Positions 42,696-52,116 of a stretch of DNA of 64,000 nt are shown one piece after another; the stretch's first letter is position 1; each line of letters begins with the position of its first letter. This DNA comes from Streptomyces sp. NBC_00273 (GTDB taxonomy: Bacteria; Actinomycetota; Actinomycetes; Streptomycetales; Streptomycetaceae), in NCBI RefSeq assembly GCF_036178145.1, contig NZ_CP108067.1, forward strand, positions 7,696,001 to 7,760,000, read 5' to 3'. The notes beneath the pieces are model-generated. The model did no database searches, was not told the origin of the DNA, and saw only the letters and a program-made list of their open reading frames with translations. Both the position numbers and the translations under genes were made by a program.

Positions 42696-45600
42696 ATGTA
42701 CGAGCTGTCCCGGATCCGCCTCTACTCCATCGGGCCCGCCGGTGCGCGCTACGCCGACACCGTGCTCGACCTGCGCGGAGTCGGCGAGCCGGTGCCCCAC
42801 CCGGCGCCGGCCCAGGCGGAGTTCTTCGAGGACGAGCCCACCGGCCCGCCGCGCCGGCCCGCGCCCGCCGGTGTGCTCTTCCTGGAGAACGGCGGCGGCA
42901 AGTCCGTCCTCCTCAAGCTGATCTTCTCGGTGATGCTCCCCGGCCACCGCAACACCCTCGGCGGCGCCAGCTCCGGCGTCCTGCGCAAGTTCCTGCTCGC
43001 CGACGACTGCGGTCACGTCGCCCTGGAGTGGCAGCACACCCAGACCGGCGAGTGCGTGGTCGTCGGCAAGGTCAGCGAATGGCGCGGCCGCCAGGTCTCC
43101 AACGACCCGCGCAAGTTCGCCGAGGCCTGGTACTCCTTCCGCCCCGGCCCCGGCCTGAGCCTCGACAGCCTGCCCGTCGCCGAGGCCACCTCCGTGCGCT
43201 CGCCCGTCGAAGGCGCTTCTGGGGCCCAGGGCCGCCGCCGCACGATGAAGGGCTTCCGCGACTCCCTCACCGAGGCGGGCAAGGCGTACCCGCACCTGGA
43301 GGTGTACTTCGAGGAGATCCACGACCGCTGGAACGAACACCTCACCGAACTCGGCCTCGACCCCGAACTCTTCCGCTACCAGCGCGAGATGAACGCGGAC
43401 GAGGGCGAGGCGGCCGGCCTCTTCGCGGTCAAGAAGGACTCCGACTTCACCGACCTCCTGCTGCGGGCCGTCACCGACACCCGTGACACGGAGGGCCTCG
43501 CCGACCTCGTCCACGGCTTCGGCAACAAGCTCGGCCGCCGCGCCGAACTCATGGCCGAACGGGACTTCACCGCAGGCTCGGTGGACCTGCTCACCCGCAT
43601 CGTCGAGGCCGCCGGAGCCCGCTCCCGGCTGCGCGACGTGCACGCGGGCGCGGAACGCCGTACGCGCACCCTCGCCCGGCGGCTGTCCGCCCGCGCCGCC
43701 CAGGAGCGCGGCCGGGCCGCCGACCTGGCCCAGCGGGTCACGGGCGCCGCCCACCAGGTCACGGCCGCCGAGTCCGCGCGCACCCGCAGCGCCGCCGTCT
43801 CCGCCGAACTCGCCTACCGGCACGCCTCGCTGGCCCTGACCGTCGCCGACAAGGCCGCCGCGGCCCAGCGCCGCGAACTCCTCGAAGCCCGGACGCTGCA
43901 CTCCGCGTGGCAGGCCGCCGAGAACGTGCTGCGCCACCGGGCCGCCGCCGACCGCTCCGCCCGCGTCGCCGCCGCGATCCTGGAGGCCGAGCGGGACGCC
44001 GCCCCGGCGCTGGCCGCCCGTGCCACGGCCGCCGGCGAGCTCGTCCGGGCCCTGCACACCGCCGCCGAGCACGGCGAGCGGCTCGCCAACGAGGAGGAGG
44101 AGCGCTCCGCCGCCCTCCAGGCCACCGGCGAGGCCTCCCACCGCGACGCCACCGCCGCCGCCACGGCCGCCCAGCGGGCCCGCAGCGAGGCCGAGCACCT
44201 GCGCTCGCGGCTGGCCGAGGTCCAGCAGGAGACCGCCGAGGCCGTCCGTGCCGGCTGGCTCGACGACACCGCCCCCGACGCCGACCCGGCCCGCGCGGCC
44301 CTCGCCGCCACCGACGCCGAGAAGACCGCCGTGGCCGCCTGGGACGAGTCCCGGGAGGCCGCCCGCGCCGCCGCCGAGGCCGCCCGCGAGGCCGCCGCTA
44401 CGGAATCCCGCGCCGAGCTCACCGCCGCCCGCGCGGCGGACGCCGCCGACGCGGCCGAGGCCGCCCACGACGCCGAGCACCGGGCCGCGGCCTCCCTCGC
44501 CACCGCCCCGCGCCTGGCCGAGCTGCTGGGGCTCCCGTCGGTGCCCGCCTCCTTCCTCCCCCACCCGCGCACGCAGAGCGGCGCCCCCGGCGCCTTCGCG
44601 GGATCCGGCGCGCAGGCCGCGTCGGCGGGGGCGGCGCACGCCGCGCACGGCACCGGCGAACCCGGGCCGGCGGCCCAGGCGGGGCCCGCCGGCCGCCCCG
44701 ACGCGGCCGGAGCCGGCGGGCTCACGGTCGCCGACCTCGACCGGAACGCCGACGACCTCCGCCACCTGCTCACCGACGGAGTCGCGGCCGCCGAGCGCCA
44801 GCTCTTCGAGCTGCGCACCGCGGCCGCCGACGACGCCCGCATCCTCGGCGCCCTCGGCGACGGCGGCCTGCTGCCGCCCGGCCCGGACGTCCTGGCCACC
44901 GTCGAGTACCTCGGCGAGCACGGCATTCCCGCCCTCCCCGGCTGGCGCTACCTCGCCCAGTCCGTGGACCCCGCCGACCACGCCGCCGTCCTCGCCGCCC
45001 GCCCCGAACTCGTCGACGGCGTCGTCATCACCGACCCCGACACCCACGGCCGGGCCCGAGAGGTGCTCTCCGGCGCCGCCCTGCTGCCCCGCTCCACCGT
45101 CGCCGTGGGCACGGCCGCCGCCCTGCTGGCCCCGCTGCCGCCGGCCGGCGACGCCGCCGACTCCGGTGTGTTCCTTGTACCGCCGAACCCGGCCATGCAC
45201 GACGAGCACGCCGCCGACGAGGAGCGCCAGGCGCTGCGCGCCCGCGCCGCCGCCCGTGACACCGAGATCCGCGACCTCGCCGCCCGCCTCGGCGGTGACC
45301 GCGAGCTCGCCGCCCGCCTCGGCTCCTGGCGCACGGGCTGCCCGCCCGGCCGCCTCACCGAGCTCGCGGAGGCGGCCGCCGCCGCCCGGATGTTCGCCGA
45401 GGAGGCCGACGCCGAGCTCGCGGAGGCCCGTACCGTACGCGCCGAGGCCGACGAGGCCGCCGCCGACGCGGCCCGCGTCCGCGAGGAGCGCCAGGACACC
45501 GCCCAGCGCGCCCGCCGCGTCGCCGACGCCCTCGCCGGGCTCGCCTTCCGGCTGCGCGAGCGCGCCGGCTGGCAGGCCAAGCTCCGCGAACTCGCCGACG

Positions 45601-47444
45601 ACGCCGCCGAGTCGGAGGCCCGCGCCGAGGTCTGCTTGGACCGGGCCCGCGCCGCCGACGAGGACCGCCGCGCCGCCCAGCGCGCCGCCGACGACGCCCG
45701 CCGCACCGCCCGCGCCCTGCGCGCCGAACGCGCCGAGATCGCCGGCGCCCCCGACCAGCTGCCCGACAACGCCGGTGACGGCCCCCGGGCGCCGCTGCCC
45801 GACCTGCGCGAGGCCTACCGCGCCGCCTCCCAGCTCTACGAGAAGGTCGGTGTCGGCGCCGACCTGCGCGCCGAACAGGCCCGCGCCGAGAGCGACGAGA
45901 GCGCCGCCCTGGCCGAGCTCGACCGCCTCACCAACAAGGTCCGTACCCGGGCCGCCCAGCTCCTCGAAGGCACCGACGGCGCCGACGGCCCCTCCCGGCA
46001 GGCCGCGGCCGCCCGCGCCGAGTCCCTCGTGCAGATGCTGGAGACCCGCGCGTCCACCGCCAGCGAGCAGCTCGGCCGACTGCGCGGCGAGGCGGAACGG
46101 CACGCTCCCACCGAGGGGGAGGCGCACACCGAACTCCCCGAAGAGCTCGTCCCCGAGGACGTCGAGCAGGCCCAGGCCCTGCTGCGCACGGCCACCGCCC
46201 AGCTCGTCGCCCACACCGCGGCCGTGGAGAGCGCCCGGGCCGCCCACGCGGACCTGCTGCGCGCCCACCGCACCGCCGAGGACGGCGCCGGCGGCTTCGA
46301 CGAGACCGCGGCGATGCTCAGGGACCTGCTGCGCGACCACACCCACCAGGACGACGAGCAGGAGCCGGTGCCCCATGCGGGCACCCTGGAGGAGGCCCGC
46401 CAGTCCGCCACCGAGGCCCGCCGCTCCCTGCGCGGCTGCGCGGGCGAGCTCTCCGCCGCCGAGTCCGCGGTGCGCGAGGCGAGCGACATCCTGGTCCGGC
46501 ACGCCAACGCCACCCGCTACGAGCAGGTACGCACCCCCGCGCGCCAGCAGATCCGCGAACTGCCCGCCTCCGCCCTGCCCGAGCACGCGGCGGCCTGGGC
46601 CGCGGCCTTCGCGCCCCGGCTGCGCGTCCTCACCGACGAACTGGCCCAGCTGGAGCGCAACCGCGACAGCATCGTCGACCGCCTGCGCGGCCTCGTCGAA
46701 TCGGCCCTGGCCACGCTCCGCTCCGCGCAGCGGCTCTCGCAGCTCCCGGAGGGACTCGGCGAATGGTCGGGCCAGGAGTTCCTGCGGATCCGCTTCGAGG
46801 AGCCGGACCAGGCCACGCTCACGGAACGGCTCGGCGAGGTCATCGACGAGGCGACCCGCGCGGCCGTGAAGAAGAACAGCAGCGCCTCCTTCGGCGAGGG
46901 CCGCCGTGACGGCATGTCCCTGCTGCTGAGGGGCGTCCAGGCGGCCCTGGAGCCCAAGGGCATCTCCGTGGAGATCCTCAAGCCGGACGCCGTGCTGCGC
47001 GCCGAGCGGGTGCCGGTGGGGCAGATGGGCGACGTGTTCTCCGGCGGGCAGCTGCTGACCGCCGCGATCGCCCTGTACTGCACGATGGCGGCGCTGCGCA
47101 GCAACGACCGCGGCCGCGACAAGCACCGGCACGCGGGCACGCTGTTCCTGGACAACCCGATCGGCCGCGCCAACGCCACCTACCTGCTGGAGCTCCAGCG
47201 GGCCGTCTCCGACGCGCTGGGCGTCCAGCTGCTCTACACGACCGGCCTGTTCGACACCACGGCCCTCGCCGAGTTCCCGCTGGTGATCCGCCTGCGCAAC
47301 GACGCGGACCTGCGGGCGGGCCTGAAGTACATCAGCGTCGAGGAGCACCTGCGCCCGGGTCTGCCGCAGCAGTCCGCCGAGGCGGAGACCATCCACGGCG
47401 AGATCACGGCCACCCGTATGTTCCGGCGCAGCGGCGTTTCGTGA
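42696..47444 (+). CDS. SMC-like ATPase (MukB/JetC-like) with unusual Walker B
   Basis: A 1,582-residue protein. Residues 61-73 contain Walker A LFLENGGGKSVLL. Long Ala/Glu/Arg-rich coiled coils follow, with a hinge-like globular segment at about 690-800 (PGPDVLATVEYLGEHGIPAL). The C-terminal head has the ABC signature FSGGQLLTAAIALY at 1448-1461 and Walker B GTLFLDNPIGRANATYLLELQ, key LDNP at 1485-1488, where Asn follows the Asp in place of the catalytic Glu. The ATG 42696 gives the conserved-looking MYELSRIRLYSIG; a GTG at 42618 overlaps the previous stop. No nuclease gene accompanies it. Confidence 0.82.
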   Translation: MYELSRIRLYSIGPAGARYADTVLDLRGVGEPVPHPAPAQAEFFEDEPTGPPRRPAPAGVLFLENGGGKSVLLKLIFSVMLPGHRNTLGGASSGVLRKFLLADDCGHVALEWQHTQTGECVVVGKVSEWRGRQVSNDPRKFAEAWYSFRPGPGLSLDSLPVAEATSVRSPVEGASGAQGRRRTMKGFRDSLTEAGKAYPHLEVYFEEIHDRWNEHLTELGLDPELFRYQREMNADEGEAAGLFAVKKDSDFTDLLLRAVTDTRDTEGLADLVHGFGNKLGRRAELMAERDFTAGSVDLLTRIVEAAGARSRLRDVHAGAERRTRTLARRLSARAAQERGRAADLAQRVTGAAHQVTAAESARTRSAAVSAELAYRHASLALTVADKAAAAQRRELLEARTLHSAWQAAENVLRHRAAADRSARVAAAILEAERDAAPALAARATAAGELVRALHTAAEHGERLANEEEERSAALQATGEASHRDATAAATAAQRARSEAEHLRSRLAEVQQETAEAVRAGWLDDTAPDADPARAALAATDAEKTAVAAWDESREAARAAAEAAREAAATESRAELTAARAADAADAAEAAHDAEHRAAASLATAPRLAELLGLPSVPASFLPHPRTQSGAPGAFAGSGAQAASAGAAHAAHGTGEPGPAAQAGPAGRPDAAGAGGLTVADLDRNADDLRHLLTDGVAAAERQLFELRTAAADDARILGALGDGGLLPPGPDVLATVEYLGEHGIPALPGWRYLAQSVDPADHAAVLAARPELVDGVVITDPDTHGRAREVLSGAALLPRSTVAVGTAAALLAPLPPAGDAADSGVFLVPPNPAMHDEHAADEERQALRARAAARDTEIRDLAARLGGDRELAARLGSWRTGCPPGRLTELAEAAAAARMFAEEADAELAEARTVRAEADEAAADAARVREERQDTAQRARRVADALAGLAFRLRERAGWQAKLRELADDAAESEARAEVCLDRARAADEDRRAAQRAADDARRTARALRAERAEIAGAPDQLPDNAGDGPRAPLPDLREAYRAASQLYEKVGVGADLRAEQARAESDESAALAELDRLTNKVRTRAAQLLEGTDGADGPSRQAAAARAESLVQMLETRASTASEQLGRLRGEAERHAPTEGEAHTELPEELVPEDVEQAQALLRTATAQLVAHTAAVESARAAHADLLRAHRTAEDGAGGFDETAAMLRDLLRDHTHQDDEQEPVPHAGTLEEARQSATEARRSLRGCAGELSAAESAVREASDILVRHANATRYEQVRTPARQQIRELPASALPEHAAAWAAAFAPRLRVLTDELAQLERNRDSIVDRLRGLVESALATLRSAQRLSQLPEGLGEWSGQEFLRIRFEEPDQATLTERLGEVIDEATRAAVKKNSSASFGEGRRDGMSLLLRGVQAALEPKGISVEILKPDAVLRAERVPVGQMGDVFSGGQLLTAAIALYCTMAALRSNDRGRDKHRHAGTLFLDNPIGRANATYLLELQRAVSDALGVQLLYTTGLFDTTALAEFPLVIRLRNDADLRAGLKYISVEEHLRPGLPQQSAEAETIHGEITATRMFRRSGVS

Positions 47445-47487
47445 CGCGCGGCGTTTCCTGACGCGCGGCGGTGCCGGCGCGAGGGCG

Positions 47488-47946
47488 TCAGCGCGTGGAA
47501 TAGCGGCCGGAAGCCGCCAGAGGGCCGTCCTCGCGGGGTATTCGGCCCGCGGCGGCCTTCCGTGCCTCCCGGGCCGCCCGGGAGGCACGCCGGGCCTCCT
47601 GGCGGCGGCTGCGTGCCGTGCTGCTCGGCTCCGACAGGACCCCGTACCGCTGGTTCCAGGTCTGCCGGGTGATCCACACGTCCAGCACGCCCCAGGTGGC
47701 CACGATCGTTCCCGCGATCGCCCCGAGACCCATCGGGAGGGCCAGCCAGGACCCGGTCAGGGTCAGGAAGAACGTGATCGTCGCCTGCGTCAGGGTCACG
47801 GCCACGATCAGCACCGCCCGCACCGCGGAGGTCCGTACCGAATCCGGCATCCGGCGCCGTCGGGCCGGCTCCTCGACCCATAGTCCCCGCCCGGCCCCGC
47901 CGGCCCCCAGGCCCGCACGCGCGCCGCCGCCCTCGTCACTGCTCAT
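47488..47946 (-). CDS. Two-helix membrane protein of unknown function
   Basis: A 152-residue protein with a glycine-rich start, RRRRMPDSVRTSAVRAVLIVAVTLTQATITFF as first membrane segment, key AVLIVAVTLTQATITFFLTL (about residues 43-62), a second segment GLGAIAGTIVATWGVLDVWI, and a very basic tail (SRRQEARRASRAAREARKAA). I do not recognise it. ATG 47946 has GGGGAG ten bases upstream; an in-frame ATG lies at 47979. Its stop faces the end of the SMC-like operon, 43 bases away. Confidence 0.6.
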   Translation of the reverse strand: MSSDEGGGARAGLGAGGAGRGLWVEEPARRRRMPDSVRTSAVRAVLIVAVTLTQATITFFLTLTGSWLALPMGLGAIAGTIVATWGVLDVWITRQTWNQRYGVLSEPSSTARSRRQEARRASRAAREARKAAAGRIPREDGPLAASGRYSTR

Positions 47947-48372
47947 GGTCCGCTCACTCCCCACCGCGCGGTCCGTCATGCCTGCTCGTCCTGCCTACTT
48001 GCCACGTCTGCCCACCACGTCCGCCTCCCACGTCCGTTCCGACGCGCCCCCTCGAACAGACAGACGTTCGGCGGCGCCAAGAGATTCCCGGATCGCGGAT
48101 GCCCTTGCCCGGCCCGAACGATCGCGGAACGAACAATTCCAGCCATCCATCGGGTTGCAGGAACTGACGCCCCACCAAGTGTCATCTGCCACATATCGGG
48201 CTGCTGTTGACCGGAAGTGTCGGACAACTGGTGATCTTCCTCCCAGGGGCAGGCCGAAAACGTCCGGACACGCCTTCGAAGCTGCCCCCCAGCAGTAGTA
48301 GGCTCACGCCGTTTAAATGACGGAACACCGACCCCCGGCAACGGGGTTGACCTGGGGGAGGCTGGGGAGGCC
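47947..48372. other. Divergent gap before the conservon
   Basis: No gene is supported. TTGACC (48207-48212) with GGTGAT 17 bases later, and TAGGCT at 48299-48304, are possible promoter boxes for the conservon. GACAC-type pentamers on both strands could be WhiA-like sites, but they are too short to weigh. Confidence 0.35.
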
Positions 48373-51204
48373 ATGCGCTTTCGCGGGAAGTCCATCCGCC
48401 GGAAGATCGTGGCGTTGCTCCTTGTGCCGCTCGTCTCCCTGACCGCCCTCTGGGGCTTCGCGACAGTCATCACCGGCCGTGAGGCCATCCAACTCTTCGA
48501 CGTGGCCTACATCATCGACAAGGTCGGCTACCCCGTCGAAGACGTCGTCCGCGTCATCCAGAAGGAACGGCGCCAGACCCTGGTCGTCCTCGGCGACCCC
48601 AGGGCCGCCACCGCCACGGCCGAACTCACCAAGCGCCGCGCCGAAACAGACCGGGCCGTCGAGCAGATCAGCGTCAGCGCCCGCGACGCCAAGGTCATCG
48701 ACGAGCTGAGCCCGCAGAGCGCCCAGCGCCTGCACTCGATCGTCGCCGCCTTCCAGGGCATCGGCACCATGCGCCGCTCCGTCGACCAGAACGCCCTGGA
48801 CCCCACGCAGGCCCTGGACCTCTACAACCGGCTGGTCGACCCCTGCTACGACTTCCTCATGAACCTCCACGGCCTGGACAACGTGGAGGTGGACAAGGAA
48901 GGCCGCGCCCTCGTCGGCATCAGCCGCGCCCGCGAACTGCTCTCCCGCGAGGACGCCGTCATCGCCTCGGCCCTCGCCGCGCGCAACGTCACCGCTCCCG
49001 ACGTCCGCCACGTCTCCGACTTCGTCGCCAAGCGCACCCTGCTCTACGAGTTCAACCTCGTGACCCTCCCCGCCGAGGACCGGGAACGCTTCGAGAAGTA
49101 CTGGAAGGACCCCGAGACCCAGGCCCTGCGCGACGCCGAGGAACGCTTCATCGTCGGCGGCGCCGTCAACAAGCCGCGCAGCGTCACCGCCGCCCAGTGG
49201 GACGAGGCCTCCACCAAGGTCCTCGAAGACCTGGCCGCCATGAACACCGACGCCGGCAACCGCTACCAGGAGCGCATCGAGCCCGTCGCCACGGACGTCA
49301 TGGTCCAGGCCGCCGGCGCCGGTGTCCTCGGCTTCCTCGCCCTGATCGTCTCCCTGGTGCTGTCCGTCCGCATCGGCCGCGACCTCGTCCGCGACCTGTC
49401 CCGGCTGCGCAAGGAGGCCCACGAGGCCTCCGGCGTCCGGCTGCCCAGCGTGATGCGCCGACTCGCCGCGGGCGAGCACGTGGACGTGGAGACCGAGTCG
49501 CCCCAGCTCGAGTACGAGAAGGACGAGGTCGGCCAGGTCGGCCAGGCCCTCAACACCCTCCAGCGCGCCGCCGTCGAGGCCGCCGTCAAGCAGGCCGACC
49601 TGCGCCGCGGCGTCTCCGAGGTGTTCGTCAACCTGGCCCGCCGCAACCAAGTGCTGCTGCACCGCCAGCTGACCCTCCTCGACACGATGGAACGCCGCAC
49701 CGAGGACACCGAGGAACTGGCCGACCTCTTCCGCCTCGACCACATGACCACCCGCATGCGCCGGCACGCCGAGGGCCTCGTGATCCTCTCCGGCGCCGCG
49801 CCCTCCCGCCAGTGGCGCAAGCCCGTCCAGCTCATGGACGTCGTACGCGCCGCCGTCGCCGAGGTCGAGGACTACGAGCGCATCGAGGTGCGCCGGCTCA
49901 CGCGCCTGGGCATCGTCGGCCCGGCCGTCGCCGACGTCACCCACCTCATCGCCGAACTCCTCGAGAACGCGACCGTGTTCTCACCGCCGCACACCGCGGT
50001 CCAGGTGCACGGCGAGCGCGTCGCCAACGGCTTCACCCTGGAGATCCACGACCGCGGCCTCGGCATGACCCCGGAAGCGCTGCTCGACGCGAACCTCCGG
50101 CTCGCCGAGACCCCCGAGTTCGAACTCTCCGACACCGACCGCCTCGGCCTGTTCGTCGTCAGCCGCCTCGCGCAGCGCCACAGCGTCAAGGTCGTCCTCC
50201 AGCCCAGCCCGTACGGGGGCACCACCGCGGTGCTCTTCCTCCCCGCGGCCCTGCTGACCGAGGCACCCGAGACGAACGGCGCGGGCACGCGGTTCGACGG
50301 CGCCCGTGCCGCAGCCAAGCCCCTCAGGTCCGACAAGGCCGGCCACCTCGGCCGCGCCGGGTCCGAGCGGCCCGCGGCCGCCGCCATGGAGCGCGCCGCC
50401 TCCGGCCGCCCGCTGCCCGTCGCAGAACTGCGCGGCCCGGTCGAGCTGGAGGCGCCGCTCCCGGTCGGCGGGCTGGACCGGCTGGACGGCCTCGACGACC
50501 CCGCCGCGCTCGACGACGCCCCCACGGCGATCACGAGCCGCACCGGCGCCGCCGGCCGCCCGGTCATGGCCACGCTCGACGACGAGACCCCGCCGAACGG
50601 CATCCCGCGCAGCGCCCTCCTGGGCCTGCGCCCGGCGGACCGGCCGCACACCGACCGGCACGCGGACCGCGGCATCTCCCGCAAGGGCGACCGCGACCGC
50701 GAGCCGCACGCGCCCACCGGCCCGGTCCGGCTGGACACCCAGCGCGTGGAGACCCCGCGTCCGGACGGCTCCCGCTCCCAGGGCGCCGTACCGCTGCCGC
50801 GCCGCCGCCCGACCCCGACCCTCGTAGCCGAGCACGGCCGCCGGGTGGAGCCCCGCCCGGTGTCCGTGGTCCCGCAGCCCGCCCCGGTCTCCGCGGCCGG
50901 ATCCGATCCCGGCTCCGATGGCGGGGCCGTCGCACCCGGCCCCGGCATCGGTGGGCTGCCCCGCCGGGTCCGCCAGGCCAGCCTGGCGCCCCAGCTCAAG
51001 AAGTCCCCGTCCGCCGCCCCCGCCGAAGCCGCCCCCGACCAGGTGGCCGACCGCGACGCGGAAGACGTACGTACGCGCATGTCCGCACTCCAGCGTGGCT
51101 GGACGGCGGGCCGCAACCAGCACGCACAGCAGAAGTCCGAGACCGAGGCGGGCACATCCGCCGCCGGCGGTCCCGCGAACGAGAACGAAGGGGACGGTCG
51201 ATGA
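48373..51204 (+). CDS. cvnA: CvnA, conservon histidine-kinase-like sensor
   Basis: A 943-residue membrane protein with a helix at about 12-32, an extracytoplasmic nitrate/nitrite-sensing-like helical domain (about 33-310), and a second helix at about 315-337. A coiled linker with HAMP-like character leads to a kinase-type ATP domain containing VTHLIAELLENATVFSPPHT and IHDRGLGMTPEAL. The long C-terminal tail is Pro/Arg-rich and disordered. It is the sensor of a conservon, the four-gene set that links a kinase-like protein to a small GTPase at the membrane. It ends ATGA-overlapped with cvnB. Confidence 0.92.
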   Translation: MRFRGKSIRRKIVALLLVPLVSLTALWGFATVITGREAIQLFDVAYIIDKVGYPVEDVVRVIQKERRQTLVVLGDPRAATATAELTKRRAETDRAVEQISVSARDAKVIDELSPQSAQRLHSIVAAFQGIGTMRRSVDQNALDPTQALDLYNRLVDPCYDFLMNLHGLDNVEVDKEGRALVGISRARELLSREDAVIASALAARNVTAPDVRHVSDFVAKRTLLYEFNLVTLPAEDRERFEKYWKDPETQALRDAEERFIVGGAVNKPRSVTAAQWDEASTKVLEDLAAMNTDAGNRYQERIEPVATDVMVQAAGAGVLGFLALIVSLVLSVRIGRDLVRDLSRLRKEAHEASGVRLPSVMRRLAAGEHVDVETESPQLEYEKDEVGQVGQALNTLQRAAVEAAVKQADLRRGVSEVFVNLARRNQVLLHRQLTLLDTMERRTEDTEELADLFRLDHMTTRMRRHAEGLVILSGAAPSRQWRKPVQLMDVVRAAVAEVEDYERIEVRRLTRLGIVGPAVADVTHLIAELLENATVFSPPHTAVQVHGERVANGFTLEIHDRGLGMTPEALLDANLRLAETPEFELSDTDRLGLFVVSRLAQRHSVKVVLQPSPYGGTTAVLFLPAALLTEAPETNGAGTRFDGARAAAKPLRSDKAGHLGRAGSERPAAAAMERAASGRPLPVAELRGPVELEAPLPVGGLDRLDGLDDPAALDDAPTAITSRTGAAGRPVMATLDDETPPNGIPRSALLGLRPADRPHTDRHADRGISRKGDRDREPHAPTGPVRLDTQRVETPRPDGSRSQGAVPLPRRRPTPTLVAEHGRRVEPRPVSVVPQPAPVSAAGSDPGSDGGAVAPGPGIGGLPRRVRQASLAPQLKKSPSAAPAEAAPDQVADRDAEDVRTRMSALQRGWTAGRNQHAQQKSETEAGTSAAGGPANENEGDGR

Positions 51205-51638
51205 CCGCACCGCAGACCGGCAACGACACCAGGGGCCGCGGCTCCGGCCCGCTCAACTGGCTCCTCGACGAGCTCGTCGACCGGGTCGGCTCCATCCGCA
51301 AGGCGGTGGTCCTTTCCGGCGACGGCCTGCCCACCGGCAGCTCCAAGGACCTGACCCGCGAGGACAGCGAGCACCTGGCGGCGGTCGCCTCCGGCTTCCA
51401 CAGCCTGGCCAAGGGTGTCGGCCGGCACTTCGACTCCGGCCGGGTCCGCCAAACCGTGGTCGAGCTCGACGAGGCCTTCCTCTTCGTCATGGCCGCGGGC
51501 GACGGCAGCTGCCTGGCCGTCCTGGCCGACGCCGACTCCGACGTCGGCCAGGTGGCGTACGAGATGACGCTGATGGTCAAGCGCGTCGGCGACCACCTGG
51601 CGACCGCCCCGCGCACCGGGCTGCCAGCCGGAGGGTGA
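51201..51638 (+). CDS. cvnB: CvnB, roadblock/LC7 domain protein
   Basis: A 145-residue protein with a single roadblock/LC7 domain, including LNWLLDELVDRVGSIRKAVVLSGDGLPTG and VVELDEAFLFVMAAGDGSCLAVLA. Roadblock proteins regulate small GTPases, here the product of the fourth gene. The ATG overlaps the cvnA stop (51201-51204). It is followed by cvnC after ten bases. The assignment rests on order, size and domain. Confidence 0.92.
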   Translation: MTAPQTGNDTRGRGSGPLNWLLDELVDRVGSIRKAVVLSGDGLPTGSSKDLTREDSEHLAAVASGFHSLAKGVGRHFDSGRVRQTVVELDEAFLFVMAAGDGSCLAVLADADSDVGQVAYEMTLMVKRVGDHLATAPRTGLPAGG

Positions 51639-51648
51639 GTCGTAAGGC

Positions 51649-52116
51649 ATGAGCGATTCAGGCCAGGACCACCCCACCGGCATTCCGGGCGGGTTCACCG
51701 TCGACCCGCCCTACTCCGACCCCGACCACCTGGACCCCGACCACGCGCACTGGTTCGACGACGACGCGGGGCCCGTCGTCCGCCCGTACGCCATGACCCG
51801 CGGCCGGACCAGCCACGCGGGCCAGCACCGACTCGACCTGATCGCGCTCGTCGTCGCCGAACCGGCGGCCGACGATCCGGTCTGGGACATGACCCTCTCC
51901 CCGGAACACGCCCACATCCTCGGGCTGTGCCGGGGCCGACCGCAGTCGGTCGCCGAACTCGCGGCCGATCTCGACCTCGCCGTCGGGGTCGTCCGCGTCC
52001 TGATCGGCGACTTGGTCGACGAGGAACTGGTCCACGTGACCAGGCCGGTACCACCGGCCGAACTGCCCGATGAATCCATTCTGCGTGAGGTGATCGATGG
52101 CCTTCGGGCGCTTTAG
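51649..52116 (+). CDS. cvnC: CvnC, DUF742 protein
   Basis: A 155-residue protein with the DUF742 core: RPYAMTRGRTSHAGQHRLDLIALV and a winged-helix-like segment SVAELAADLDLAVGVVRVLIGDLVDEELV. It is thought to be an accessory or DNA-binding-like component of the conservon. The ATG has GAGTCGTAAGGC upstream, and its end overlaps cvnD by 20 bases. The function within the complex is not established. Confidence 0.9.
   Translation: MSDSGQDHPTGIPGGFTVDPPYSDPDHLDPDHAHWFDDDAGPVVRPYAMTRGRTSHAGQHRLDLIALVVAEPAADDPVWDMTLSPEHAHILGLCRGRPQSVAELAADLDLAVGVVRVLIGDLVDEELVHVTRPVPPAELPDESILREVIDGLRAL

Noticed and set aside
42459..47588. A 1,709-codon open frame on the minus strand
   Set aside because: It is the complement of the SMC-like gene. 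Its glycine- and alanine-rich composition without domains is what high-GC antisense frames look like.
39066..47946. A JetD/MksG nuclease that would make this a Wadjet defence island
   Set aside because: Neither flanking gene (pxpA, two-helix membrane protein) has topoisomerase VI-like features, so defence is not supported.
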